A stretch of 64,000 nucleotides of DNA from Anaeramoeba flamelloides (taxonomy: Eukaryota; Metamonada; Anaeramoebidae). The DNA is taken from NCBI GenBank assembly GCA_027625915.1, contig JANTQA010000023.1:4340001-4404000 (forward strand). Reading direction: 5' to 3'. The notes under the pieces were generated by a model. The model did no database searches and was not told the origin of the DNA. It worked only from the letters and a program-made list of their open reading frames with translations. This document shows, one piece after another, positions 49,440 through 61,247 of the stretch. A program made the position numbers and the translations under genes. Numbering within the stretch: the first letter of the stretch is position 1; every line of letters begins with the position of its first letter.

Positions 49440-51002
49440 TTAAAAATTGTACATTTTTGATAATAAATAGTTTTTTGCCATTTCAAGGTTTCCATTTGAA
49501 TAAGTCAATGCGTCAAAAGCTTCATTTCGTGTGTATCCTTCTTCCACTAATTTTGAGATTTTGTCTTCCCAAGGAGATTGATTATTTTGGTTTGTAACCG
49601 TATTTTGATTCCGTTGGTTTACCTGTTGGGTCATTTGATCAAAATTAAACCTGAAATTATTAAAGCTATTATTAGTATTAGAGTTTGTATTTGTTGGTCT
49701 TATGTTAGTGTTTGTGCTAGTGTTTTGATTTTCAATTTCCATTGAATGCTTTGTTTGATTTTGATTCTCACCCCCCTTCTCCTTCTCCTTCTCCTTCTCC
49801 CTCCCCTCGTTCTGTTCTTCTTTTTCTGTTTCCTTCCCTTTCTCATTTTTGTTTTCAATTACTTTAATATCTATATTTTCATGTTTTTCTTTCTCTTTAA
49901 AGTGATCACTTAAAAAACCGTCTGTAGAATAACCAAGTTTTAGCATTTCTCTTGAATTCAAGAATTTGACTGATTCGTTACGAATCTTTAAAACATTATT
50001 TTCGAGATCGATATGAGCTCGGTGCCTTTTCAACATATCAAGACCAAATAAGAAATCGATACCGCCCTGTTCCAACACTGTAATTGATGTATTAAAAAAA
50101 GTCTTTCCAATTTTCATCTTGGTTAGATGGATTTTGCCCAAAATCTTTGAAGATCCAACACCAACGGCTGTACCTTGGAATCTCCTGTCAAGCAGCCTCG
50201 TTATCCCACATCTCTTGGCACACGCCTGAGTCATGATTGTGCTTTGTGCGCCAGAATCAACAAATGCTAAAATTGGAACATTGTTAATCTCACAGGGGAT
50301 ATAGAGCATCTCAACCCTCACAAACAACTCTGGTGAATACTGGAACGCCATGTCTCTGTTTTCGTCAATGTTTTTTTGTTGGATTTGGTTCATGATCTTT
50401 TCTTGGACTTCGGGGTTCATTGGATTTTCTATCAGGGACTTTTGAAATCGAATTTCTTCGATTCTCTGCCTTCGTTTCTTCATCGCATAATTTACTAAGG
50501 TTTCAACAAAGAGATCTTGTTGTCCCTGTTCAACCATTTTTGCGAGCGTGGGGTTCTTCTCGATCAAATCTTGGAATAACGAAATCTTTTCCTGCACTTC
50601 ATAATAATAGTCCATTGCAATGTTTATTTCTTGCTGTTTGAATTCTTCCTCGCTCATTTCTGTGATTCGTTTGTCTTGGTTTGTTTGATAACTATTTTGA
50701 TTCTGTTGGAGAGATTGTTGTTGCTGTTGTTGTTGTTGTTGTTGGCTTCGATTTTTTAATTGTTGCTGGATTTGTTGGTGCTCTTTGTCTGTACGAATCA
50801 TAACGATATCATTATTTTGAAGATCAAAATCAGAGATTGTGTAACCTATCAAAAGTTTTTTGTTTTGAAAATATAAATTATGTGTGCCTCTTTCAAAGAG
50901 TTTTTCAATTACTAAAATGTTGATTAAGTTTTCTATCTCTGTGTCTTCGTGAAACTCAAAAGTTTTCACTTCTTGCGACGGTAAAAGAAAGTTTATTCTC
51001 AT
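49440..51002 (-). CDS. DDI1: DDI1-like ubiquitin-shuttle aspartic protease
   Basis: 520 residues, single exon, TAA stop. An N-terminal ubiquitin-like domain (about 1-72) is followed by a poly-Gln linker (about 84-100), a helical domain typical of DDI proteins (about 115-225), and a retropepsin-like domain (about 228-345). The catalytic motif is FVDSGAQSTIM (catalytic Asp249), followed by RCGITRLLDRRFQGTAVGVG and FLFGLDMLKRH, which are signature stretches of the Ddi1 family. A low-complexity KEKEK/Asn-rich linker (about 375-470) leads to a C-terminal UBA domain (about 476-520, WEDKISKLVEEGY..NGNLEMAKNYL). Ddi1 proteins carry ubiquitylated cargo to the proteasome and cut some highly ubiquitylated substrates. 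This is a conserved host gene despite the retroviral-type fold. UBL and UBA both being present matches yeast Ddi1; animal DDI2 lacks the UBA. Confidence 0.95.
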   Translation of the reverse strand: MRINFLLPSQEVKTFEFHEDTEIENLINILVIEKLFERGTHNLYFQNKKLLIGYTISDFDLQNNDIVMIRTDKEHQQIQQQLKNRSQQQQQQQQQQSLQQNQNSYQTNQDKRITEMSEEEFKQQEINIAMDYYYEVQEKISLFQDLIEKNPTLAKMVEQGQQDLFVETLVNYAMKKRRQRIEEIRFQKSLIENPMNPEVQEKIMNQIQQKNIDENRDMAFQYSPELFVRVEMLYIPCEINNVPILAFVDSGAQSTIMTQACAKRCGITRLLDRRFQGTAVGVGSSKILGKIHLTKMKIGKTFFNTSITVLEQGGIDFLFGLDMLKRHRAHIDLENNVLKIRNESVKFLNSREMLKLGYSTDGFLSDHFKEKEKHENIDIKVIENKNEKGKETEKEEQNEGREKEKEKEKGGENQNQTKHSMEIENQNTSTNTNIRPTNTNSNTNNSFNNFRFNFDQMTQQVNQRNQNTVTNQNNQSPWEDKISKLVEEGYTRNEAFDALTYSNGNLEMAKNYLLSKMYNF

Positions 51003-52040
51003 TGATTTTTCAGCGATTGATTATTTTAGGAAAAGATTTAAAAAATGAATTTTTTTTTAGTAAAAAAAAAACAATATTTAAGGTATTTTGAATAATTGTG
51101 ATTTCCTTTGAGTTATTTTAATACATACCAACAATATTTTCAAGTTTTTTTAGGTTTCACAGATACATGTCAAAATTTTTAAGTTCAAAACAAAAATAAG
51201 GACTTTATGACATTAGTATGAATTTCTTTGTATCAAGAAACAATTGAACAAATATTTTAGGTTAGTGACTTTCTTCGTCATTTATTTCTACTTCTGGAAT
51301 AATGGTTCTCAAATTTCATAATCAACAAATAGCTGTAAATATCTCTCAAAAAATCGAAAATATAAAGTTTTTAAGGGGAATATTTCCAACACTCTTTAGA
51401 TCAAAACTCAGTATTGGTTGTGTTGATGTAATGAATATAAAACCTTAATAAGAATAGTTTTAATGATTTTTGTCAAATAGACCAATAAATAACCCAAATT
51501 TGGATTTTTTGTTCAATTATAGATCGGTCAAGGAATTTTAGTTAAAAATAATTTTTTAAAATGGATTAAAACTTTTTTGTAATTTGTGTAAGTTCCTAAT
51601 ACCAATCAAATCAACAGATGAAGCGCAACCAAACTCTCAAAACCAATAATCGTCAATGATAACATTTTTCGAGCCAAGTGCCAAAGAACGATACTCAATT
51701 TCCAATTAGAATAGTTGTGAATTACGATTTTAAAAATAGTTATGTTGATTTTGAAGTGTCACTCTTTAATCACTTTTTGAGATCTAAAAGATTTTTTTTC
51801 ATTTTTTTCATTTTTTAAATGAGTTATTTTATCTCTATAATGTTCCAAGATTCTTACTTTTATCAAATATAAAGGGTTATAAAATACCCACAAAATTGGA
51901 TCAAATCGGATCAATTATGTACTTTAAGAAAACAATTTGTTTTAATTGAAGAAATTCAAATCTTTGGAAATTTTAAAAAAAGAAACTATTGTAATTTTTT
52001 TTTAAAAAAATTGATTTTTTGTTATTGGGAATAACTTTTA

Positions 52041-52440
52041 CAGCTGTTCCAAATCTACCGTGAATTTTTATATGAATCAAATTTTGATTCTGATATAAAT
52101 TTTTAAAAAGTTTGATATGAGGATAAGAAAGCTCATATTGAAAAAAAATTTTCACAAATGACCTCATTTGAAAAATTTTCTTTTGATATTCAAAAAATTA
52201 ATTTTCAGATCCCTAAATTGCTTCAAACCTGGAAAATCTGTTGAGATGCCACTTAAAAGTTTCCTCTTGAAATACTGAAAATATTTTTGATCTTATCACA
52301 AGAAAATCTTTGAAATACGTTCATTTGTGAAAATTTTTTTTCAATATGAGCTTTCTTATCCTCATATCAAACTTTTTAAAAATTTATATCAAAATCAAAA
52401 TTTGATATTGATAAAATTCACGGTAGCCTTGGAAAGATGG
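52041..52440. repeat. 400-bp foldback element (family E, copy 2)
   Basis: Arms of ~110-130 bp are inverted copies: CTCATATTGAAAAAAAATTT on the left and AAATTTTTTTTCAATATGAG on the right. The outer ends are CAGCTGTTCCAAATCTACCG and CGGTAGCCTTGGAAAGATGG, and TA lies outside both (52039-52040, 52441-52442). Confidence 0.75.
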
Positions 52441-53117
52441 TAACTTTTTTTTTTTAATTTAATTTTTAAAAATTAGATCCTATCCCATTTTTTTTTTTTT
52501 GATATTTGATTTTTCAGTCAAAGAAGTCCAATTTCATAAAATCCTTTTTTGGTAACAGATCACTTCTTGAGTATGGATCAAATCCACAATAAGTCACTAG
52601 AACTTTAATTTTTATTTCAATTGAGACCTAATCCATGATTTATCCCCCTCCAAATCTAATAGAGCACTAATTGTCTCAAGGATACAATAAAACTTGAAAA
52701 AAATTTTCTTTTCATCATTAGAGAAATTAATCCTAATTTTTAAAAAAATACATTTTTCAGAAAACAATATTTTCACTAAAAAGATCTGATAGTTTTTTGT
52801 TTGAATTTTAAGATCAAAAACCAAAAAGAAAAATTAACAAACTATTGTTATTTTTTAAGAATCTCAAGTTTCGTAATTAAATACAGTTTGTATGAATAAA
52901 TATCCTCGAAAATTTTATTTTATTTAAAAAATTGAAGCAGAATAAAACTAAATATTTAATTCATTGAAGATTATAAAAAAAAAATCTCTTTATTTTTTTG
53001 TAAAAATATTTAAAGAATTTTTTGAAATTTAAAAAATTATCTAATATTTTTTTAAATATACAGAATATAAAAAACTAACTGTTATTATTGAAATGTGATA
53101 TTTGATGATATTTATTA

Positions 53118-53520
53118 CAGCCAATCCAAAGTTACCCTGAAATTTTATCAATATCAAATTTTGATGTTGATTTAAATTTTTAAAAAGTTCAATATGAGAA
53201 AAATAAAGCTCATGTTGAAAAAAAAATCCTAAATGAGTCCTTTATTCATGAATTGTTTCTTATTTTCAGTAAATAAATTTTTAGACCGCCAAGATGACTC
53301 TTAACATCAAAAATTCGTTCAGAAACGACCTAAAATTTTCTCCTTAAAACCCGAATTTATTCCTCGATCAGATTAGAAGAATAATTTTCATATCAACTCA
53401 TTTATTTAAAATTATTTTCAAAATAAGCTTTCTTATTCTTATATTCTTAGATCTAAAAATCTATATCAACATCATATTTTGATATTGATAAAATTTCACG
53501 GGAGCATTGGATCAGAAGTT
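53118..53520. repeat. foldback element (family E, copy 3), diverged
   Basis: Same plan as 52041-52440: CAGCCAATCCAAAGTTACCC at the left and CACGGGAGCATTGGATCAG at the right, with AATATGAG / CTTATTC inner blocks. Arms are more diverged, so it is older. Confidence 0.6.
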
Positions 53521-55131
53521 TAATTTCTTTAATACAATTATTAATTCGAATTTATTTTATTTATTTGAAAATTGGAGAAAAAATTAATAAATAAAAGTAA
53601 TAAATGGTGAGACTTTTAATCTTTATGCTGTTATTTACCAACTTAAAATCATTAAGATATATTTATTAATTATAATTAAGAAACAACCAAATTAAAAAAG
53701 TTTATTCTTTGTGTTTTTAATTTAATTTACCCGGTTATAAAAAACCATTTTTTGGAGAATTATTATTTTAATGTTTGGTTGTTTTCTGGTTTTTTTAGTT
53801 AAAAAAAAAAGAAAAAAATGATTTGAAAAATTATTCCTTGATTGAAAAAATACTATTTTTTTCAACTTCAAAATAATATATGGACCTTTTTTTATTTTTA
53901 CCTAGATTTTTTTTCTGGAATTATTTAAATACTTGATGATTTTCTTGTTTAAAGTATATTTTTGTAAAATTTTAACAGAGATAATGAGTATTCTTTCTTC
54001 TACAAAGAAACATTTTTTTGAAATAATTTGGAAATATACTGTATTTTGTCTTATCAAAAATGGGAAAAATGTATAAAAATTTTTAAAACAATAATTCATT
54101 TTGCAAAATGGGGTTAGATGAGAGTTATGTATTAAAGGAATCAGATTATGGCTTATTTTTTTTCAATTCCAAGATATTATAATTTTTTTTTTTTGGGACG
54201 TACTATTAAATTTACAAAAATATTTTTTATATAATGAGAGGATTCTTTAGAGAAGGTATTTGTTTTCTTTTTTTTTTTTGATCTTATTTCAAAATATTTA
54301 TTATCTCGAAAAATAATTAATCTGATGAAAAGAACTTTTACTGAATAACATTTAAATTTTTAGAAAAATAATTAAATATCAAACACTGTGGATTACACAT
54401 GCAGTACTTCAAACATTTAAGTACTTTTTTTCACTTGAAAACGGTCAAATAATGTTTTAAAACGCCCTTGAAAGAGAGTTTTTTGGTCTCAGTAAAATTT
54501 CCAAACTTGTACTTTCTTTTTGTAAAAATGGGAAATTTTCAACATTTTTCACCAATCTCAATCATACTAAAATTTTATTTCAATATTTTAGAATTTCCAT
54601 TTCAAATCTATAAATATAAAAAAATTCCACTAGCTGTTCTAAATATTGTCAACAGTTAGTTTTACAAGTTTGAAATATGCTCAAACTTGAACTTGCATTT
54701 GAAAATCCCCAAAAAGTCATTTTATTAGCAATTATTTTTTTCGTTATTTTCAATTTTCCTTTTCATTGAAAAAGGAAGAAAAAAAGTGGGAAAAAGTAAA
54801 GACAACAAAAAAATGTTTTTTTTTGTCCAATATCTTTAGAATGAAAATTCTTTTTGAGAAGTGAAAGTGAAATAACATAATTACTAAATACATTTGTGTG
54901 TTGGAACTTGGTCCTTAAATCGAGAACTTACAAAATACAAAAGTTTTAAGGATTATTCGAATTCTATTCCCAGAGGCAATTACTTTTATACCCACAACAC
55001 GAATTATGAACTCAAAAGAAGATTGAGTTGATAGATCTTGTTAAAATGTAAAATTTAGGTGTTTTTGAGGAAGGCAAAAAAATTTTCTTTCCAAATCCAA
55101 ATTTTTCACTCAAAATTTTCGACTTCCAAAA

Positions 55132-55238
55132 TGATATTGGGAAAATGTCACTCCACTTTATATTGAAGTATGTTAGAGTTGGTGGTGAATGTAGTCATCC
55201 ATTTGAAAAGAAAGTGGAGTGACATTTTCCCAATATCA
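55132..55238. repeat. perfect 28-bp stem hairpin
   Basis: 55132-55159 (TGATATTGGGAAAATGTCAC then TCCACTTT) and 55211-55238 are exact reverse complements with a 51-base loop. It stands alone in the spacer upstream of UTP13. No other copy was noticed. Confidence 0.85.
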
Positions 55239-55481
55239 AAAAAAATAGCTTTTTATTTTTGCCTTGCTTTGTTGGGATTTTTCGATAAGTTTTTGTATCA
55301 ATAAATGATTTTAGTCAAAATCTTAAATTGCTAAAAATTGACAATATTTAACTTTCGCTCAATTCACTATATTTTAAAGGTCTTAATCTATTTACTGCTT
55401 TGTATTTCAATGTTCACAGAGCATAAAATTCAGATAGTCCTTAAACTCATTTAATTTTTGAAAAACCTCAGTTGGGAGATA

Positions 55482-55702
55482 CTATTTGTTGCACAAGAAA
55501 AGGAATAAAATTTTCATTCACCTTTCCAAAAGAAGATTTTTAAAACAAAGGAACATTCAATTTTTTAATTATGAAAAGAAGTTTAAATTATTAATTATCC
55601 CTTTCACAATGTAACCTTTATAAATTTATTTTTAATTCTCAAATAGTGATTTTTTTGGAAAGCTCACTGAAAATTTTGATCTTTTTATTTTGCAATTAAC
55701 AG
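55482..55702. repeat. MITE family D, copy 3
   Basis: CTATTTGTTGC at the left, TAAAATTTTCATTCACCTTT and AAGCTCACTGAAAATTTTGA as inverted inner blocks, AACAG at the right, TA outside both ends. 221 bp. Confidence 0.7.
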
Positions 55703-56177
55703 TATTAAAGATTGGTGTCTTGGTTTAAACATAGACAATAATCATAACAAGCATAATTGTTCAAATATTTGTTTAATGAATTTTTAATCAAACTCTTTTT
55801 CCCAAGACATTTTGGTTTCTTTAACACGATCTTCAATTAGTAAACTTTCGGATAATAGAAGTTATTCTTTTATCGAACTAAACATTTTCATGAACAAGAG
55901 GAATAATTTAATTTACACATTCAAAACAAATAATTATTTTCAAGAATGTCCAATTACAGAAATGTCTTTCAGATTTTTGAAAACACACAAACCACAACTC
56001 AACTTAAACATAAAATTTTCATTAAGTTATCTTAAACCAAGCAAATTTTTTATCATTTTTTTGAAATTGGATCTGATAATAGTTTATTTACTTTTTCCAA
56101 AATAAAAAATTACGTAACATTAAATTATTTAGAGAATTCTTAAAAAAATTCATAATCAACCTAATTAATTTTAAATC

Positions 56178-58766
56178 ATGACACAACAATACAAAGTAGC
56201 CTTTAATTCAGTTTATAGCTCTAGTCCGCTTTACACTGGTGGACAATTGAGTGTTTCAAAGGATCAACAATATATCTTTTTACAATGCGGTACGGAATTA
56301 AACATTGTCAGGATCGCAACAAACGATCTTGTCTGTAAAATCAGCGTGAATGATCGGATCTTGGGGCACTGTGTTCGTGAAGATACCAAGCAAGTTGCCG
56401 TATCAACACAAAACAGTCTTGTGCATTTAATTGACATCTCTGACATGAGCAACCCAATTGAAACGAAGAATTGGAAGGCACACAACTCTGTGTCGATTAG
56501 TTTAGCATACGATCCCAGCGGGACCTTTTTGGCAACTGGATCTGTTGATCGAACGATCAGGGTCTGGGATTTAAGAAAGCATTTTATCACCCACAACTTT
56601 ACAGGCCACACGTCTGTGGTCACCAAAATACAATTTTACCCAAGCACCAAAAAGAAATTTATCTTAATCAGCACGTCCGAAGATTACACGATCAAGTTTT
56701 GGGATTTGAAAACGAAAAGTTGTCTTGCGACAATCGATAACCATGTCAATTCTGTCACCAATTGGACCTTTTCCAAAAATAAGAAATTTATGTTTGCAGG
56801 TGGAAGAGATCGTGTTGTCTCAAAAATCCAAATCGTTCCTACTATTGAATTAATCGAGACGATACCCGTTTATGATGTAATCTCAACAATAATGGTTTAT
56901 AACAAAAATAAAATCTTGGTTGCTGGTGAAAATGGCGTTATGAGTGTTTGGTCGACTAAATACCACGAAAAGGAAAAGCAATCAATTGTGAAAACTACAA
57001 TTATTGAAGAAATTGTCAACGAAAAGAGTGCAAAAGAAGAAGAAGAAGAAGATGATGATGATGACGACGAAAAAGAAGATGAAGAAGGTTCACTAAAAGG
57101 GCAAATTGTTACCAATGGTTTTTTACTTGATTCAACAAATGAAATCTTATTAATTACCGAAAATTTAGACATTGCTTTATTTGATTTCAAAACTTTAAAA
57201 TTTAAAAGAGCATTAGTAGGATTTAATGACGAAATTGGAGATGTCAAATTCATTTCTAAGGAGCTATATGGTTTAGTTTCAAATTGCGAACATTTAAGAT
57301 TGTGCTATTACCAAGGAAAGCAAAAGGGGGAAACAATAACACTCAGTGGGCACAAGTCCATTATTTTATCGATGGCCGTGAATGTAAACGACAACTTAAT
57401 TGCAACGGCGGGGAAAGATCGAGAGATCAGGGTTTGGAACATTGCAGATTTACAAAAGCCGTTCTGCCAAGCGGTCTTAATTGGGCATAGTGAAGAGATC
57501 AGTGCTCTGTCCTTTGTCAATGCCGTACCAAAGAAGAACGAAAAAAAAACACAATTATTGATCTCGGGATCCAATGACAAAACGATCAAAATTTGGTCAG
57601 TAACAAAAGGCCAGCCATTAATTACATTTAAGGCGCACGAAAAGGAAATTAATCAAATCACTGTGGCACCAAATAAAAAAATCTTTGCATCTGCGTCTCG
57701 AGACAAAACTATAAAATTATGGAATGTGAAAGACGGCTCCTTAATTGAGACCTACCGCGGTCACCGAAGAGGTGTTTGGGATGTTGCCTTTAGCCCCATT
57801 GATAAGGTTTTTGCCTCGTGTTCAGGCGATCAAACCATTAAAGTCTGGTCATTAGAGAGCAACCAATGCATAAGAACACTCGAGGGGCACATGGCGGCAG
57901 TTCTTCGAGTTAAATTTATTTCAAATGGTACTCAAATTGTAAGTACAGGCGCAGATTCTTTAATTAAAGTCTGGAACCTAAAATCCGGTGATTGCGCAAT
58001 AACCATCGATGCCAAAAATGAAAGAGTTTGGGGAATAGATGTCTCGCTTGACGAAAATTATTTAATTTCTGCAGGATCTGATTCAAATGTCATGATTTGG
58101 GAAGATCGATCAGAAATTGTTAAAGATAAGTTGGAAAAAAATAGACAACAAAAAATCTTAAAAGAAACCGAATATAACAATTACGTACGAGAAAAGGATT
58201 ATTTAAAAGCTCTAAAACTCGCATTTAGCCTGGACTATTCTTTAAACATTTTCAATTTAATTCAAGAAATCTGCCAAAGCAGTCACCAAAACCCAGATTT
58301 GCTCCCTCAAATCATTACCAAGCTTGATGAAAAGGAAATTAAAAAATGTTTGGAATATATTACAGACTGGAATACCAATTCCAAAAGAGCACAAATTTCC
58401 CATACCTTATTGAAGAACATTTTTTTAAGATGGACACCAAACCAATTATCTCAAATAAACGGCATTGGCAAAATAGTACAATCAATCCTCCCCTATTCTG
58501 AAAGACATTACAAAAGAGTTGAAAAACTATATCAAAGGTCTTTTTTAATTGAACACATCCTTTCCTCAGTTAAAGTTACAAATATTGAAAATGTTAAATT
58601 CCAAAACAAGCAGAAGAATAATGAAAGGAAAAGAAAAAAAATTGACAACGATCCAATTCAGAAATCACCCCAAAATGTTAATAAAAAAAAAAGAAAAAAT
58701 AAAAATTCTGATAAAAAGAATTTAAAAAAGAAAACAAAGAATATGAATAAGAAAAAAAAAAAATAA
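56178..58766 (+). CDS. UTP13: UTP13 / TBL3, U3 snoRNP WD-repeat protein
   Basis: 862 residues, single exon, TAA stop. Two tandem WD40 beta-propellers occupy about residues 15-655. Clear repeats include TGSVDRTIRVWDLRKH, TSEDYTIKFWDLKTK, TAGKDREIRVWNIADL, SGSNDKTIKIWSVTKG, SASRDKTIKLWNVKDG, SCSGDQTIKVWSLESN, STGADSLIKVWNLKSG and SAGSDSNVMIWEDRS. The helical Utp13 C-terminal domain follows (about 665-800): DYLKALKLAFSLDYSLNIF, ITDWNTNSKRAQISH, and PYSERHYKRVEKLYQRSFLI. This domain identifies the Utp13/TBL3 branch among WD proteins. An acidic DDDDDDEKEDEE insert lies at about 285-300 in the inter-propeller region. The tail from about 810 is Lys/Asn-rich and probably nucleolar. Role: UTP-B subcomplex of the small-subunit processome, binding U3 snoRNP during early 18S rRNA maturation. 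Confidence 0.95.
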   Translation: MTQQYKVAFNSVYSSSPLYTGGQLSVSKDQQYIFLQCGTELNIVRIATNDLVCKISVNDRILGHCVREDTKQVAVSTQNSLVHLIDISDMSNPIETKNWKAHNSVSISLAYDPSGTFLATGSVDRTIRVWDLRKHFITHNFTGHTSVVTKIQFYPSTKKKFILISTSEDYTIKFWDLKTKSCLATIDNHVNSVTNWTFSKNKKFMFAGGRDRVVSKIQIVPTIELIETIPVYDVISTIMVYNKNKILVAGENGVMSVWSTKYHEKEKQSIVKTTIIEEIVNEKSAKEEEEEDDDDDDEKEDEEGSLKGQIVTNGFLLDSTNEILLITENLDIALFDFKTLKFKRALVGFNDEIGDVKFISKELYGLVSNCEHLRLCYYQGKQKGETITLSGHKSIILSMAVNVNDNLIATAGKDREIRVWNIADLQKPFCQAVLIGHSEEISALSFVNAVPKKNEKKTQLLISGSNDKTIKIWSVTKGQPLITFKAHEKEINQITVAPNKKIFASASRDKTIKLWNVKDGSLIETYRGHRRGVWDVAFSPIDKVFASCSGDQTIKVWSLESNQCIRTLEGHMAAVLRVKFISNGTQIVSTGADSLIKVWNLKSGDCAITIDAKNERVWGIDVSLDENYLISAGSDSNVMIWEDRSEIVKDKLEKNRQQKILKETEYNNYVREKDYLKALKLAFSLDYSLNIFNLIQEICQSSHQNPDLLPQIITKLDEKEIKKCLEYITDWNTNSKRAQISHTLLKNIFLRWTPNQLSQINGIGKIVQSILPYSERHYKRVEKLYQRSFLIEHILSSVKVTNIENVKFQNKQKNNERKRKKIDNDPIQKSPQNVNKKKRKNKNSDKKNLKKKTKNMNKKKKK

Positions 58767-59029
58767 TTAAAGAATTAATTATTTCATTTTTTTTTACTAT
58801 TCTTATTATTTTTTTTTTTTTTTTCTTCACTTATAAATTTAAATATAAACACTTTTAGAATTTTTAAAAATAGATAATAAAGTTCATTATATAATTTTTT
58901 TTTTCTTTGTTTTGGTTGAAATTACTTATATAAGATTTGTAATTATTGTTTTTGAAAAAAAATAAGGTGTGCTAATTTTGAAAGGAAATATAAAATTATT
59001 ATAAAAATAGGGTTGTTGAATTCTAAAAA

Positions 59030-59535
59030 ACTTTTTTTCAGTCAAAGTGGACCAGGTGTAATAAATGGATGACATGTATTTAAAGGGCTTGAATTCATAA
59101 TTAGAAGAAATAATTTATTTTGGAAGTTTCAAAATTGGAATCATATTTTTCCATTTTTTTCTTTTTCGATTTGATTTATGAAATATAATTCGTTTTTTCA
59201 TTTTTTATACATTGGAAGATATTCAATAACTATGTAAAAAAGTATGTTATTTTAATGTTATTGGAAGCAGAAAGAAAATGATGATAGAAAAATCATATTG
59301 AGTTCTATTGGAATTGTATTTGGATCTTCAATTTTTGACCAAAATGAACTTTGTTGTTTATCTCAATAGGATCGGAAGAATCTTGGGGGTTTTCAATTTT
59401 TAAGAAAATAATTAAATTCGTTTAGATTTTTTGTAGGGGTAGGAACTCTTTTCCAAGTTTTATTTTGTTCTACTTTTTTTCTTTATTTGTTCTTCAAAAG
59501 TCAATCATAAAAAATAGTTAATATCTCGAATTTTT
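59030..59535 (+). repeat. dispersed repeat family C, copy 3
   Basis: It parallels 23155-23815: 'tttttcagtcaaag.ggaccag', 'gacatgtatttaaagggcttg', 'tattggaa..gaaatcatattga.ttctattg.aatt', 'ttgttcttcaaa'. It lacks the internal family M block. Confidence 0.55.
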
Positions 59536-60719
59536 ATTAACTTTTAAAGAATTAAAGTTTAGATGATAATATATTTAGTTTATTTTCAATTTTCGGTCTT
59601 TTTCAAAATCTTACAAAAAAAAAACCACTTAAAGATAATTGAATTCAATTTCAAAAGAAAAATATTTAATTCGATTTTTTATTTTAGGTTTGCTCTTAAA
59701 TTTAATAGTTGGTCTTTTAAGGGCATTTTTTTTTTATATATTAGAATAATGTTGGATTCTTTAAAATATTAAAAAACATAAATTGATTCTTTTATAGTAT
59801 CTAAACTAAGTTAGATCAATCATTTTAGTAAAATTTAAACAAATTTAGCGAGGTTTTTTTAATATCCTCACTTAAAAAAATTTTTGGTTCATTTTTTTGA
59901 ATTTATGTGTATTGAGAATTATTTATTTTTTCGGTAATAGATAGTATAAAGGATAAATAATCCTTAAAATTTCAATTGTTTAGTATCTTCTATTTTGGTA
60001 TTTCTTCTTTAATTGATTAAATAAGTTTTTTTTTCATTTTAGATAATTTTTTGAGTTGAAAAAAAAAAAAAAAAAAAGATTGTAAGTTATTATTTTCTAT
60101 CTTTTTTTGTGCATTATTATTATTATTATTATTTGTCCGTGTTGTTTTTCTGTTGTGCCTTGTGTATGACCTATAATATTTACACTTAAAAGTCCTACGA
60201 TTATATTAAAATTGTTAGATCCCTCTGAACAATCAAAAAACTAATAATATTTATCAGGAATTACAACATACTTTGGCTCAGAACACCTTTATTGTGACGA
60301 TAATCCCCTAAAACATTAAGGAGTACATTATTATTAAATAACTCTAATTACCACAAATTTGCCATTAAGGGTAGTATTGGTATATTGTATATTATTGAAA
60401 TTAAAGATCTGGCCCAAGAAGAAATAATTCAAAACTTAAAAATTATAATATTTTTTCCCCAAAAAAAAAAATTAATTCTTAAATAGAAGATCGAACAAGC
60501 TTTAATGAATATGGAATGGTGATATTTGTGGTATTTCTGAGAATTTATTCAGAACCTTCTGCATAAAGACAGATGAATTCAAAATTTCCCCATTTTTTCA
60601 AACAAAATTCTTTGAAGAGGAGTGAAAAAAATAGATAATCTGAAAATAATCACTGACAAGATCTTCAATTATTAAAATTAGGAAAATTGCTGTATAATTG
60701 TAAATAAAATAAATCTCAT

Positions 60720-60905
60720 AATAAATGACCGAATTTTTTTTTTTTTACTTTTTTTTCACTTTTTTTTTATTTTATTTTTAGACGAAAAACAAATATTTCT
60801 AGTTTATAAAACCGAATATTAAAATAGTGTTTTTTTTTATTATAATAGATAAATCTAATTTATAAAAATATTTATTTTCAAAATTTGATTTTTAATGGGA
60901 CTACA
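60720..60905 (+). repeat. family R copy
   Basis: 'aataaatgaccgaattt', 'tttttagacgaaaaacaaat' and 'attataatagataaat' blocks match 45690-45865. Confidence 0.4.
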
Positions 60906-61247
60906 AGTGTAAAAATGGAATCTTTAAAAAATAGAGTTTTTGCAATTTTGGAGATAAAATAAGAGGTTCGATGTATTTATCCAATTTTTAATTATGGTAA
61001 ACTAAACACCCTTTTTAATTTTTAAGCTTGAATGGATTTTCAATATAAAATCGTTTGGTGAATACCAAATAATTTGTTTGGAAAATGATTTTTTTTTCAA
61101 AAAGTGAAATATTGGTTTTCACTAAACAATTTTTTGATTAAAAGTATTATTAGTCTATTAAGATAATCACATATTATATTTATATTATCAAAATTTGGAT
61201 AAATGTATGGAACATTTGATTTATCCCAAAAAAATATAAAAACTCTA

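Larger units (their letters stand above)
51003..56177. other. intergenic, repeat-rich, no gene recognised
   Basis: It contains two large foldbacks (52041-52440, 53118-53520), a 28-bp perfect hairpin (55132-55238) and a family D MITE (55482-55702). A 97-residue open frame at 55812-56105 (SLTRSSISKLSDNRSYSF..) lies just before UTP13 but matches nothing recognised. Confidence 0.45.

Noticed and set aside
50020-50300. Retropepsin-type DSGA motif suggesting an endogenous retroelement
   Set aside because: It lies in a continuous 520-residue host gene with UBL, Ddi1 helical and UBA domains, so it is DDI1 and not a retroelement.
56264-57589. Minus-strand ORFs of 93-120 residues over UTP13
   Set aside because: They are shadows of the conserved WD-repeat frame on the plus strand.
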